The position numbers were made by a program, and so were the translations under genes. From contig NZ_CP023564.1 of assembly GCF_002407065.1 (NCBI RefSeq), positions 868,001-932,000 on the forward strand: DNA of 64,000 bases, in the 5' to 3' direction. The notes under the pieces were generated by a model. It saw nothing but the letters and a program-made list of their open reading frames with translations. It made no database searches and was not told the origin of the DNA. Source of the stretch: Brachybacterium ginsengisoli (lineage in GTDB: Bacteria; Actinomycetota; Actinomycetes; Actinomycetales; Dermabacteraceae). Positions within the stretch are counted from its first letter, which is position 1, and each line of letters starts with the position of its first letter. Below are positions 42,206-50,383 of this stretch, piece after piece.

Positions 42206-42931
42206 TCAGGCGGCGGGCTTCGCCGGGCTGATCACGAGCTCGTCGATGACCACGTGCGCGGGGCTGGTCAGCACGAAGGCGACGGCGCGGCCGATGTCCT
42301 CGGGCGTCAGCATCACCGCGCGGTCCTCCGCGCCGGGGACCACCGGGCGCTGGTCCAGGAAGTCGCTGTCCACGTCGCCGGGGCAGAGGTGGCAGGCGCG
42401 GATCCCGTGACCGTTCTCCTGGGCGTTCAGGGTCGCGGCGAGCGGTCCGAGCGCCGTCTTGGAGGCGCTGTAGGCGGCGCCGGCGTCGGGGGAGAAGCGC
42501 CAGGCGGAGTACGAGGAGATCAGCACGATGGTGCCGGCCTCGCGCTCCCGCATCCCCGGCAGCACGGCATCGATCACCGAGACGGGACCCAGCAGGTTGG
42601 TGTCCACGATCGCGGCGAACTCGGCGAGGTCCTGATCGCGCCAGTAGCGCTTGGGGGCGTTCAGGCCCGCGGAGAGCACGAGGGCCTCCACCGCGCCGAG
42701 CTCCTGCTCGATGCGGGCCGCGGCCTCGCGCACAGCGCCCGGGTCGGTGACGTCCAGCGGCACCGTCAGCGCCGTCCCGCCCGCAGAGCGGATCTCGGCG
42801 GCGACCTCGTCGAGCACCTCGGGCCGACGACCGGACAGCGCGACCGGACGTCCGTCCTGCGCGGCGGCGAGCGCCGAGGCCCTGCCCATGCCGGAACCGG
42901 CCCCGGTCACCCAGACGGTGCGTGCATCCAT
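42206..42931 (-). CDS. Short-chain dehydrogenase/reductase
   Basis: A 241-aa classical SDR: NAD(P)-binding TGAGSGMGRASAL, the NNAG-equivalent LSAGLN, catalytic Ser in LISSYSAW and YxxxK as YSASKTALG. The Arg in SGRR after beta-2 suggests NADP. Substrate unknown. ATG 42931 follows GAGGAG. It is divergent from another SDR gene, 136 nt away, and both may answer to one operator. Confidence 0.88.
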   Translation of the reverse strand: MDARTVWVTGAGSGMGRASALAAAQDGRPVALSGRRPEVLDEVAAEIRSAGGTALTVPLDVTDPGAVREAAARIEQELGAVEALVLSAGLNAPKRYWRDQDLAEFAAIVDTNLLGPVSVIDAVLPGMREREAGTIVLISSYSAWRFSPDAGAAYSASKTALGPLAATLNAQENGHGIRACHLCPGDVDSDFLDQRPVVPGAEDRAVMLTPEDIGRAVAFVLTSPAHVVIDELVISPAKPAA

Positions 42932-42983
42932 CGCTGTACTCCTCTTCTCGTCCCTTGACCCTGCTCGGAGCAGAGGTGACAGT

Positions 42984-42998
42984 GGAATACGGTATCCC
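42984..42998. promoter_or_regulatory. Candidate operator between two divergent SDR genes
   Basis: GGAATACGGTATCCC is a dyad (GG-A-ATAC / GTAT-C-CC) centred on 42991 with one mismatch. ATAC/GTAT half-sites recall GntR-type operators, but no gene for such a regulator is in the window. It sits 53 nt before the minus-strand and 70 nt before the plus-strand start. Confidence 0.35.
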
Positions 42999-43067
42999 GG
43001 AGCCCTGACCGGGGCCTGCTCGCGCAGGGCGCGCCCGCGCCGCTGCGACCATGACCCGAGGAGAAGC

Positions 43068-43841
43068 ATGCAGATCGACCTGTCCGGGCGCGTCGTGCTC
43101 GTCACCGGTGCCGGCCGAGGGATCGGCCGCACCATCGCAGAGGCCTTCGCGGGGGAGGGGTCGACGGTCGTGGCCCTGGATCTCGATCCCGGGGCGCTCG
43201 CCGCGCTGGAGGCGGAGTCGATCGCCGACCTCGCCCTCACCTGCGACATCACGGATCCGGAGCAGGTGCGCGACGCGGTCGCCACGATCGAGGAGCGCTA
43301 CGGGCGGCTCGACGTGCTCATCAACAACGCGGGCATCAACGCCGAGGGCCCGCTGGAGTCCTTCGACCCGGCGCTGTGGGACACCGTCTTCGCCGTCAAC
43401 GTGCGCGGCGTGCTGAACACCTGCCAGGCCGCGATCCCGCTCATGAAGAAGCAGGGTTCGGGCCGGATCATCAACGCGGCCTCGTTCGCCGCGATCATCC
43501 CGAGCGTGGACGCCGCCGCCTACGGCGCCTCCAAGGCGGCGGTCGTGCAGATGACCCGCGTGCTGGCCAGCGAGCTCGGCCCGTGGGGCATCACCGTGAA
43601 CGCCTACGCCCCCGGCATGATCCCCACGGCCATGAACGGTTTCGCCGCCCTGGACGAGGAGGCCGCTGCGACGAAGCTGGACCAGCTGAGCCTGCGCCGC
43701 TGGGGACTGCCGGAGGACGTCGCGAACCTCTGCCTGTTCCTGGCCGGGGACCTCTCGAGCTACATCACCGGGGCGCTCCTCGACGTCAGCGGCGGGAAGT
43801 TCGCCACCCAGGACCCCGGGGCGGCCTGGCGCGCGCTCTGA
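43068..43841 (+). CDS. Short-chain dehydrogenase/reductase
   Basis: A 257-aa classical SDR with TGAGRGIGRTIAEAF, an acidic residue after beta-2 (ALDLDPGAL, favouring NAD), INNAGINAEGP, catalytic Ser in NAASFAAI and YGASKAAV as YxxxK. The PGMIPTAMN segment and C-terminal SGGK are typical of gluconate/sugar-type SDRs. The ATG is preceded by GAGGAGAAGC. Divergent from another SDR and followed by furA. Confidence 0.88.
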   Translation: MQIDLSGRVVLVTGAGRGIGRTIAEAFAGEGSTVVALDLDPGALAALEAESIADLALTCDITDPEQVRDAVATIEERYGRLDVLINNAGINAEGPLESFDPALWDTVFAVNVRGVLNTCQAAIPLMKKQGSGRIINAASFAAIIPSVDAAAYGASKAAVVQMTRVLASELGPWGITVNAYAPGMIPTAMNGFAALDEEAAATKLDQLSLRRWGLPEDVANLCLFLAGDLSSYITGALLDVSGGKFATQDPGAAWRAL

Positions 43842-43843
43842 GC

Positions 43844-43875
43844 CGTCGGCCGACGAGGCGGTCCGTCGGCCGACG
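43844..43875. repeat. Two identical 12-bp palindromes 20 bp apart
   Basis: CGTCGGCCGACG occurs at 43844-43855 and at 43864-43875, each a perfect palindrome, on the same face of the helix. They lie between the SDR stop and the furA promoter and could be operators or short hairpins. Confidence 0.6.
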
Positions 43876-43923
43876 AACCCGCTGAGAGCCCGACGCTTTC
43901 TTGAGATAGTCCAGAAAACTGGG

Positions 43924-43929
43924 TAGTGT
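43924..43929 (+). promoter_or_regulatory. -10 box of leaderless furA promoter
   Basis: TAGTGT followed by 6 nt and ATG 43936; the A/T-richer DNA just upstream (43895-43920) is a probable FurA operator overlapping the -35. Mycobacterial furA is also leaderless and self-repressed. Confidence 0.55.
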
Positions 43930-43935
43930 GAGGGC

Positions 43936-44382
43936 ATGTCGACCGCTCAGCACACCTCCGCCCTCCGGGGCGCGGGACTGCGCGTGACCGCACCGCGGCT
44001 CGCGACGCTGGCGGCCGTCGAGGAGCATCCGCACGCGGATGCGGAGACCATCGCCCAGTCCGTCCGCGGGAGCCTCGGGACCGTGTCCCGGCAGGCTGTC
44101 TACGACGTGCTGAACGCCCTCTCCGACGCGGAGCTGCTGCGTCGTGTGTCGGTGGGCGGGCGCAGCATGCAGTACGAGCTGCACCGCCACGACAACCACC
44201 ACCATCTGGTCTGCCGCGAGTGCGGTCGGCTCGAGGACATCCCGTGCGCGGTCGGGGAGGCCCCCTGCCTGACCCCGCACGATGACCACGGCTTCGACAT
44301 CGAGATCGCAGAGGTCGTCTACCGCGGCGTCTGCTCGGACTGTCGTGCGGCCGTCGGCCGTTCGGAGCCCGCCGCCCCCTGA
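43936..44382 (+). CDS. furA: Fur-family peroxide-responsive regulator
   Basis: A 148-aa Fur/PerR-type repressor that uses Fe/Mn to sense peroxide. Helix-turn-helix region [26 protein letters not shown], metal-binding [10 protein letters not shown], and C-terminal zinc Cys pair in VCSDC. Next to the monofunctional catalase gene it probably controls, 94 nt away, as FurA does for katG in relatives. Leaderless start. Confidence 0.92.
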   Translation: MSTAQHTSALRGAGLRVTAPRLATLAAVEEHPHADAETIAQSVRGSLGTVSRQAVYDVLNALSDAELLRRVSVGGRSMQYELHRHDNHHHLVCRECGRLEDIPCAVGEAPCLTPHDDHGFDIEIAEVVYRGVCSDCRAAVGRSEPAAP

Positions 44383-44476
44383 ATCCTGCCGGAGGTCGCC
44401 CGACCTCGTCTCCGGCACCACTGTCTCGACTTTTCCTTACAGCTTGTCAGAATCCCCCACCACCCAGGAGATGCAG

Positions 44477-45970
44477 ATGAACGACATCGATCCCACGATC
44501 CCCAGCACCACCGAGTCCGGCGCACCGCGCGAGTCCGATGCGCACTCGCTGAGCGTCGGCGCCGACGGCCCGCTGATGCTCCATGACGTGGCGCTGGTCG
44601 AGAAGCTCGCCCGCTTCGACCGCGAGCGCGTCCCGGAGCGCAGCCCCCACGCGAAGGGCTCCGGCGCCTTCGGCGAGCTCGAGGTGACCGAGGACGTCTC
44701 GCAGTACACCAAGGCCGATCTGTTCCAGAAGGGTCGCACGACCCCGATGCTGGCCCGCTTCTCCACCGTCGCCGGTGAGCTCGGCTCGCCCGACACCTGG
44801 CGGGACGTGCGCGGCTTCGCGCTGAAGTTCTACACCCAGCAGGGCAACTACGACATCGTCGGCAACAACACCCCGATCTTCTTCCTGCGCGATCCGATGA
44901 AGTTCCCCGACTTCATCCACTCCCAGAAGCGCACCCCGGACTCGGGCCTGCGCGACAACACCATGCAGTGGGACTTCTGGAGCAACTCGCCCGAGTCCGC
45001 GCACCAGGTCACCTACCTCATGGGCGAGCGCGGCCTGCCCAAGTCCTGGCGCCACATGAACGGCTACGGCTCGCACACCTACATGTGGGTCAACGAGTCC
45101 GGCGAGAAGTTCTGGATCAAGTACCACTTCCACACGGACCAGGGCCTGGAGTTCCTCAGCAACGAGGAGGCCGAGGCGCTCGCCGGCTCGGACGCCGACT
45201 ACCACCGTCGGGACCTCTTCGAGGCGATCGCGCGCGGGGAGAACCCGAGCTGGACCATGTCCGTGCAGGTGATCCCCTACGAGGACGCGAAGACCTACCG
45301 CTTCAACATCTTCGACCTCACCAAGACGGTCTCCCACAAGGACTACCCGCTGATCAAGGTGGGGCGCTTCACGCTGAACAAGAACCCCAAGAACCACTAC
45401 GCGCAGATCGAGCAGGCCGCCTTCAGCCCCAGCAACACCGTGCCCGGCACGGGCGTCTCCCCGGACAAGATGCTGCTGGGCCGCGTCTTCTCCTACCCCG
45501 ACGCGCAGCGCCACCGCATCGGCACCAACTTCAACCAGCTGCCGGTCAACGCGCCGATCGTGCCCACGAACTCCTACGACAAGGAGGGGCACATGCAGTT
45601 CCTGCACTCCGGTGACGCACCGGTCTACGCACCGAACTCCTACGGCCGCGCCTACCAGGACGAGCAGGGCCCGGTCGACAACGGCTGGGAGGCCGACGGC
45701 GAGATGGTCCGCGCCGCGTACACCCTGCACGCGGAGGACGGCGACTTCGTCCAGCCCGGCATCCTGGTGCGCGAGGTCTTCGACGACGCGCAGCGCGACC
45801 AGCTGGTCGAGACCGTCTCCGGCGGCCTGAGCACCGTCGAGGAGCCGGTCCTCGCCAAGGCGATCCAGTACTGGAAGAACGTCGACGCCACCATCGGCGA
45901 GCGCATCGAGACCGCGCTCAACTCCGTCGAGGCCGACCAGCAGGTCGGCGGCGACCCGCTGGACGCCTGA
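44477..45970 (+). CDS. katA: Monofunctional haem catalase
   Basis: Decomposes hydrogen peroxide to water and oxygen in the cytoplasm. The 497-aa small-subunit catalase has the active-site His58 in [15 protein letters not shown] (His at the start), distal Asn in [15 protein letters not shown], and the proximal haem-ligand Tyr in [14 protein letters not shown]. No C-terminal flavodoxin domain. The start ATG 44477 is chosen because GGAG lies 6 nt ahead; the ATG at 44471 abuts the ribosome site. Preceded by furA. Confidence 0.95.
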   Translation: MNDIDPTIPSTTESGAPRESDAHSLSVGADGPLMLHDVALVEKLARFDRERVPERSPHAKGSGAFGELEVTEDVSQYTKADLFQKGRTTPMLARFSTVAGELGSPDTWRDVRGFALKFYTQQGNYDIVGNNTPIFFLRDPMKFPDFIHSQKRTPDSGLRDNTMQWDFWSNSPESAHQVTYLMGERGLPKSWRHMNGYGSHTYMWVNESGEKFWIKYHFHTDQGLEFLSNEEAEALAGSDADYHRRDLFEAIARGENPSWTMSVQVIPYEDAKTYRFNIFDLTKTVSHKDYPLIKVGRFTLNKNPKNHYAQIEQAAFSPSNTVPGTGVSPDKMLLGRVFSYPDAQRHRIGTNFNQLPVNAPIVPTNSYDKEGHMQFLHSGDAPVYAPNSYGRAYQDEQGPVDNGWEADGEMVRAAYTLHAEDGDFVQPGILVREVFDDAQRDQLVETVSGGLSTVEEPVLAKAIQYWKNVDATIGERIETALNSVEADQQVGGDPLDA

Positions 45971-45980
45971 TCCTCGGCGC

Positions 45981-46008
45981 CGGTGCCGTGCCCGCGCACG
46001 GCACCGGC
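45981..46008 (+). terminator. First hairpin after katA
   Basis: CCGGTGCCGTGC and GCACGGCACCGG form a perfect 12-bp stem with a 4-nt loop, immediately past the catalase stop. Confidence 0.7.
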
Positions 46009-46011
46009 CCG

Positions 46012-46063
46012 GCAGGACGAACGCGGCCCGTCCCCTCGAGGGGACGGGCCGCGTTCGTCCTGC
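46012..46063. terminator. 26-bp perfect palindrome, bidirectional katA/usp terminator
   Basis: A 52-bp perfect palindrome: GCAGGACGAACGCGG on the left and its exact complement on the right, centred on CTCGAG with no loop bases. It lies between convergent genes (katA and the universal stress protein), so it can stop both transcripts. Confidence 0.85.
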
Positions 46064-46075
46064 GGTGGGGCCTCG

Positions 46076-46459
46076 TCAGACGACGAGCACCTCGCTGCCG
46101 GCGGAGAGCAGGAGCTTCTGGACGGTCAGCCCCAGGAGGTGGCGGGCGAGATCCTGCTGGCGGCGCACGCCGAGCACGAGCAGCTCGGCGTCCTCCGCCT
46201 CGACCACGTCGAGCAGGATGTCGGCGATGTCGTCCTCGGTGGTCTCCTGGCGGAACTCGACCCGCACGGTGGCGCGTCGCAGCTGGTCGCGGGCGATCTC
46301 GAGCTGTTGCTCGTTCGCGTGGCGGGGATCCTCGCCGACCCCGTCGCGCAGCACGTTGACCACGATGAGGGGGCCGCCGCGCTGCTCCGCCTCCTCGCGG
46401 GCTGCGGCCAGCGCCTTGAAGCCCACTTCGGTGGGGATGAATCCGACGACGACGGCCAT
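46076..46459 (-). CDS. Universal stress protein family
   Basis: A 127-aa single-domain UspA-like protein beginning MAVVVGFIPTEVG, with DGVGEDPRH in the middle and VLGVRRQQDLARHLLG near the C-terminus. The usual nucleotide-binding GxxGxxxxxxxxxG(S/T) signature is only partly met, so it may not bind ATP. Next to katA and an acyltransferase; may respond to oxidative or stationary-phase stress (inference). Confidence 0.82.
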   Translation of the reverse strand: MAVVVGFIPTEVGFKALAAAREEAEQRGGPLIVVNVLRDGVGEDPRHANEQQLEIARDQLRRATVRVEFRQETTEDDIADILLDVVEAEDAELLVLGVRRQQDLARHLLGLTVQKLLLSAGSEVLVV

Positions 46460-46615
46460 CTGGTCTCCTGCGGTGCGGTGCGTGCGGCCGCCACCATGTC
46501 GGCGAGCGCCCTGGCCAGATCCTACTGGTCCGGGGGCCGCTCGCGGGGGCCCGGCGGAGATCCGTCGTCGTCGGCCGCCGCCCGCAGGGGGTCGTGGCCG
46601 CCGCGCGAGCGGGAA

Positions 46616-47257
46616 TCAGGCGCGGCGCTGGCCGGAGAGCTTCTGGATCTCGTCCATGATCTTCGCGTTCAGCAGTCGCCGCCGCACCCCCTTGGAGGCG
46701 GTGGGGTCGATGTCCTCGAGATGGATCGGGGCGCCCACGCGCACGGTGACCGATCCGCGCTGCGGGATCAGACGGGAGAGCATGTGCTGGGTCCCCTTGA
46801 GGCCGACGGGGATCACCGGGCAGCCGGACTCGACGGCGAGCCATGCCGCGCCCTGCTTGCCGGGATGCAGCAGACCGTCCCGGGAACGGGTGCCCTCGGG
46901 GTAGATCGCGAAGCCGTCGCCGTCGCGGAGGATCGACAGCCCGGCCTGGAGCGCGCCCTTGCCGGAGGACAGCGCCTCGCGGTCCACCGGCACCGCCTCG
47001 ACGGCCTCGAAGAACCAGTGCAGGATGCGGCCGCGCAGACCCTTCTGGGTCCACAGCGTGTCCTTGGCGACGAAGCGGATCTGCCGGGGCAGGACCACCG
47101 GCAGCACGAAGCTGTCGATGTTGGAGAGGTGGTTCGAGGCGACGACGAAGCCGCCCTCGCTCGGGATGTTCTCGAGTCCGGTGACCCGTGGGCTCCACAG
47201 GAGCTTGACGAAGGGGCGCGAGACGTTGCGGGCGCCGAAGTAGAAGCGTCTGGCCAC
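46616..47257 (-). CDS. 1-acyl-glycerol-3-phosphate acyltransferase family (PlsC-like)
   Basis: Acylates lysophosphatidate at the inner face of the membrane, or a related acceptor. 213 aa with the acyltransferase motif NHLSNID (NHxxxxD) near residue 42, the YPEGTRSRDG motif III near 117, and IPVGLKGT near 155. GTG start 47257 follows AGGAGG. Alone in its unit; the divergent Gfo/Idh-like gene starts 267 nt away, and I see no clear promoter motif in that gap. Confidence 0.9.
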   Translation of the reverse strand: MARRFYFGARNVSRPFVKLLWSPRVTGLENIPSEGGFVVASNHLSNIDSFVLPVVLPRQIRFVAKDTLWTQKGLRGRILHWFFEAVEAVPVDREALSSGKGALQAGLSILRDGDGFAIYPEGTRSRDGLLHPGKQGAAWLAVESGCPVIPVGLKGTQHMLSRLIPQRGSVTVRVGAPIHLEDIDPTASKGVRRRLLNAKIMDEIQKLSGQRRA

Positions 47258-47524
47258 GGGGGTCCTCCTGAGACGTGCTGATCCGCGGACCACGATAATC
47301 CTGCCGGGCGGCCGGGGGCGGCGATGCCCGCAGGGAACGGGCGTGAACCTCGTCGCTCGCGCCGCTGGTGGGGCGGGCGGAGCGGAGGGGCTGAGGATCG
47401 GGAGTCTGTGGTAGAAACGGGCGTGCGCCCCGCGGTGAGCGGGCCGCGATGCCGGAGACGGCACGGCGCCCGCCGCGAGCCGGCGGAGCTGCCGCCGATC
47501 CCGCCGAGCCCGAGGAGCCTCCCG

Positions 47525-49054
47525 ATGCCGAAGACCTTGAACATCGCCGTGATCGGCGCCGGAACCATGGCCCAGGCCGTGCACCTGCCGGTTCTGCGTC
47601 GGCGCTGGGACCGCTTCTCGATCGCCGCCCTGGTGGACCACTCGCCGCGCCGCCGCCGAGAGTCCTCCGAGGTGTGGGGCATCGAGGAGGACAAGCGCTT
47701 CGAGACCGTCGCCGATCTCGTCGCGGCGGTGCGCGCCAAGACGATCACGCTGGACGGCGTGGTGCTCTCCACCGACGGCCTGCACGTCGAGGACCTGCTC
47801 GCGCTGATGCGTCGGGGCATCCCCGTGCTGGTCGAGCCGCCGCTGGGCTTCTCCGCCGAGGAGATCGCGGAGGTCGCCGACTTCGAGCGGATGACCGGTC
47901 GGCGCCTGGTGATGATGGCCCACCCCCAGCAGTACGACGACTCGGTGACGCGGATGGCCGAGCACATCGCCGTGAAGGACCTGCGGATGGTGGACCACGA
48001 GATCCTCATGCCGGCCAGCCAGCCGCTGTACGGCGGGGCGCACGTGACCACCTCCTCCTACGACCTGCCCACCGAGGTGCGCTCCTCGCGACGCAAGGCG
48101 CTGCAGGCCGCGGTCGAGGCGGGGGCCGGTGGCGGCGCCACCCAGCGCGACCGCGACCTCTACGTCAAGGGGCTGCTCACGGGCGTCGCCCATCAGATGG
48201 CGGTCACCGAGGCGACCTACGGCCCGATCGCCCGGCTCTCCGCCGTGCGCCACTGGCCCAAGGGTGTGATCCCCGGATCGATCGAGCTGCTCGGTGAGCT
48301 GGAGGGCGGGGCGCAGGTGCGCCTGGTGTGGCACTACCTGCCCTTCGCCCCGGAGTACTCGGAGACCCTGCAGGTGCTCTCCGCCCGCCGCCGGATGCGG
48401 GTCGAACTGCCCGCGCCCTCCCACGGGGACGAGCGCTCGACGCTCTCCCTGCGGGAGAAGAAGAGCGGCGTGGTCCAGGAGACCTCGACGACGGCGCCCA
48501 AGGGGTCCGCCGAGCTGATGTGGGAGGCCTTCCACACCTTCGTGGAGAAGGGCAAGGAGCCCGTCTCCGGCGCGGCGGAGGCTCTCGTCCAGGTGGAGCT
48601 GCTGCGCGAGGTGCTCTCGAGCATCGTCGTCGCGGACGGCCGGAGCCTCGAGGCGGAGGAGAGCGATGGCGCCGACGCCGACGCCGACGCCGCCGCCGCC
48701 GACGGCGACGAGACGTCGGGGGAGACCGCTGACGGGACCTCCGTGGAGGATTCCGCCGAGGAGTCCGCACCGAGCGCGCCGGTGCTGACCGTGGAGGCCC
48801 CGGCGTCCGTCGACGCTCGGACCGAGGAGCCGCCGGTCGCTGAGGACGCAGCGCGTGCTGACGACTCCGCCGGCGTCGAGCAGACGGCTCCGATCACCGC
48901 AGGCGCTCCCGAGCCCGCGCCGGTGGCGGAGCCCGTACGGGACGCCGACGAGGAGATCGCCGACGCGTGGGGCACGGGTCCCGCGCCCACCGACCCGTCG
49001 GCGTCCGAGGCCGGAGCGCCTGACGCGCCGACAGGTGAGGGTCCCCGCTCCTGA
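47525..49054 (+). CDS. Gfo/Idh/MocA-like protein with missing EKP lysine and acidic tail
   Basis: A 509-aa protein. The N-terminal Rossmann domain begins VIGAGTMAQAVHLPVLRR. The family's catalytic EKP motif is replaced by VLVEPPLGF, so the lysine needed for oxidoreductase chemistry is absent. The central alpha/beta domain is complete (to about 375). The last 130 residues are acidic, Ala/Glu/Asp/Pro-rich and predicted disordered. Such proteins can be structural or regulatory. ATG 47525 follows GAGCCTCCC with no strong ribosome site. Confidence 0.8.
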   Translation: MPKTLNIAVIGAGTMAQAVHLPVLRRRWDRFSIAALVDHSPRRRRESSEVWGIEEDKRFETVADLVAAVRAKTITLDGVVLSTDGLHVEDLLALMRRGIPVLVEPPLGFSAEEIAEVADFERMTGRRLVMMAHPQQYDDSVTRMAEHIAVKDLRMVDHEILMPASQPLYGGAHVTTSSYDLPTEVRSSRRKALQAAVEAGAGGGATQRDRDLYVKGLLTGVAHQMAVTEATYGPIARLSAVRHWPKGVIPGSIELLGELEGGAQVRLVWHYLPFAPEYSETLQVLSARRRMRVELPAPSHGDERSTLSLREKKSGVVQETSTTAPKGSAELMWEAFHTFVEKGKEPVSGAAEALVQVELLREVLSSIVVADGRSLEAEESDGADADADAAAADGDETSGETADGTSVEDSAEESAPSAPVLTVEAPASVDARTEEPPVAEDAARADDSAGVEQTAPITAGAPEPAPVAEPVRDADEEIADAWGTGPAPTDPSASEAGAPDAPTGEGPRS

Positions 49055-49240
49055 CGTCCCCGGCGGCGTCCCCGCCACCGCGCTGACGCCGTACCGGACC
49101 GGCCTTCCCGATCCCCGCACCGCCCCGACATCCGGGGGTGTGCGGGGATCGTCGCGTCCGGCCCGGGGGAGCGGCCGCCCGGGGGCCTCGCAGGCCTCCG
49201 GGGGCGAGCCGGGAGAGGCCGTCGCGGCGACACGCCCGCA

Positions 49241-49306
49241 ACACGCCGGAGACACGCCGGAGACACGCCGGAGACACGCCGGAGCGATGCCGGGGACACG
49301 CCGAGG
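49241..49306. repeat. 11-bp tandem repeat, six units
   Basis: ACACGCCGGAG occurs four times exactly (49241-49284), then CGATGCCGGGG and ACACGCCGAGG. The period matches one turn of DNA. It lies in the 649-bp gene-free stretch 49055-49703 upstream of nrdH. Confidence 0.9.
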
Positions 49307-49312
49307 AACCGG

Positions 49313-49518
49313 GTGGATGACATGTCGTGTGGACCTCATTCGAGGGTGGGACGGGGCGGTCGGAGCGAGCTCCATCCACCGCCGGTGCGGGCTGTCGGAC
49401 CCGTCGTCCACACTCGACTGTGCACGCATCCTCGGGTTTCGTGCGTGGAGCCTCCGCTCCGTCCCCATCGCGCACCGTCCATCCACAGCCTGTCAACATG
49501 TCGCTGTGGATGACATGT
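49313..49518. promoter_or_regulatory. Repeated GACATGT-type dyads upstream of nrdH
   Basis: GTGGATGACATGT occurs at 49313-49325 and again at 49506-49518. The first extends into the palindrome GACATGTC; the second is part of AACATGTC-9 nt-GACATGTT (49495-49519), and CATCCACAG/CTGTGGATG flank the same spot. The direct and inverted copies look like binding sites for a regulator of the nrd operon. Confidence 0.5.
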
Positions 49519-49525
49519 TTGTAGT

Positions 49526-49541
49526 TCAGTACATCTAGTGG
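49526..49541. promoter_or_regulatory. NrdR box 1
   Basis: TCAGTACATCTAGTGG fits the NrdR consensus ACACnATATnTAGTGT at 11 of 14 defined positions. A second box begins 32 bp downstream, the usual three-turn spacing of paired NrdR boxes. Confidence 0.6.
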
Positions 49542-49557
49542 TCCTCGCGTCGGGTCA

Positions 49558-49573
49558 CCACTAGGTGTAGTGT
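49558..49573. promoter_or_regulatory. NrdR box 2
   Basis: CCACTAGGTGTAGTGT fits the NrdR consensus at 11 of 14 defined positions, and its TAGTGT is also a plausible -10. Together with box 1 it should repress nrdHIE when dATP is high. Confidence 0.65.
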
Positions 49574-49703
49574 TGACGGAGTCGAAGCGAACCGGTCCCC
49601 AGAAGCTCCGGAACACGACGACAGGGTCCATCGGACCCCCACAGACAACCTGCGACACCTCCTGTTCCGCGCCTCGGCGCAGCGCTCGTGAAAGGCCCTT
49701 CCC

Positions 49704-49961
49704 TTGGACATCACCGTGTACTCGAAGCCCCTCTGCGTGCAGTGCGATGCGACCAAGCGCGCACTGAACAAGGCCGGCGTCGCCTACGACGTCGTCGACA
49801 TCACCGAGGACGCCGAGGCGCTCGCGACCGTCAAGTCCCTGGGCTACGTCCAGGCCCCTGTGGTCATCACCTCCGAGGATCACTGGTCCGGCTTCCGCCC
49901 GGACAAGATCAAGGCGCTCGCGGGCGCCGGTGCACAGCAGCGCACCGCGACCGCGATCTGA
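49704..49961 (+). CDS. nrdH: NrdH glutaredoxin-like redoxin
   Basis: An 85-aa thioredoxin-fold electron donor of class Ib ribonucleotide reductase. Redox motif CVQC near residue 11 (CxxC), then the family-specific [13 protein letters not shown], and a C-terminal WSGFRPDKI that contacts thioredoxin reductase. A TTG start (49704) is inferred because it gives the normal N-terminus ([11 protein letters not shown]); AAAGG lies 8 nt upstream. First gene of the nrd operon. Confidence 0.92.
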   Translation: MDITVYSKPLCVQCDATKRALNKAGVAYDVVDITEDAEALATVKSLGYVQAPVVITSEDHWSGFRPDKIKALAGAGAQQRTATAI

Positions 49962-49984
49962 CAGGCCGCGGAGGAGCGTCGGGA

Positions 49985-50383
49985 GTGACCAGGCTCGTCT
50001 ACTTCTCCTCGGTCTCCGGCAACACCAAGCGCTTCGTCGAGAAGCTGGGCGTGCCCGCAGAGCGGATCCCGCTCTATCCCAAGGATGATCCCCTCGTCGT
50101 GGACGAGGAGTTCGTCCTGGTGGTCCCGACCTATGGCGGGGGCAACGGCCGCGGTGCCGTGCCCAAGCAGGTCATCAAGTTCCTCAACGACGAACGCAAC
50201 CGGAGTCGGATCCGGGGCGTGATCGGTGCGGGGAACACCAACTTCGGGGAGTCCTACTGCATGGCCGGGGACATCATCTCCGCCAAGTGCCGGGTCCCCC
50301 ACATGTACAAGTTCGAACTGTTCGGCACTCCGCGCGATGTCACGCGGGTCCATGACGGATTGGAAGAGTTTTGGCGACACTGA
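49985..50383 (+). CDS. nrdI: NrdI flavodoxin-like protein
   Basis: Flavodoxin-like FMN protein (132 aa) that supplies the oxidant for Mn assembly in NrdF. FMN-phosphate loop [12 protein letters not shown] and ring loop [15 protein letters not shown], ending with [14 protein letters not shown] 49985 follows CGGGAG. It overlaps nrdE by 13 nt. Confidence 0.94.
   Translation: MTRLVYFSSVSGNTKRFVEKLGVPAERIPLYPKDDPLVVDEEFVLVVPTYGGGNGRGAVPKQVIKFLNDERNRSRIRGVIGAGNTNFGESYCMAGDIISAKCRVPHMYKFELFGTPRDVTRVHDGLEEFWRH

Noticed and set aside
48855-49538. Open frame extending from the Gfo/Idh tail region into the nrd control region
   Set aside because: Composition is Arg/Pro rich as in shadow frames, and it passes through the 11-bp repeats and regulatory dyads.
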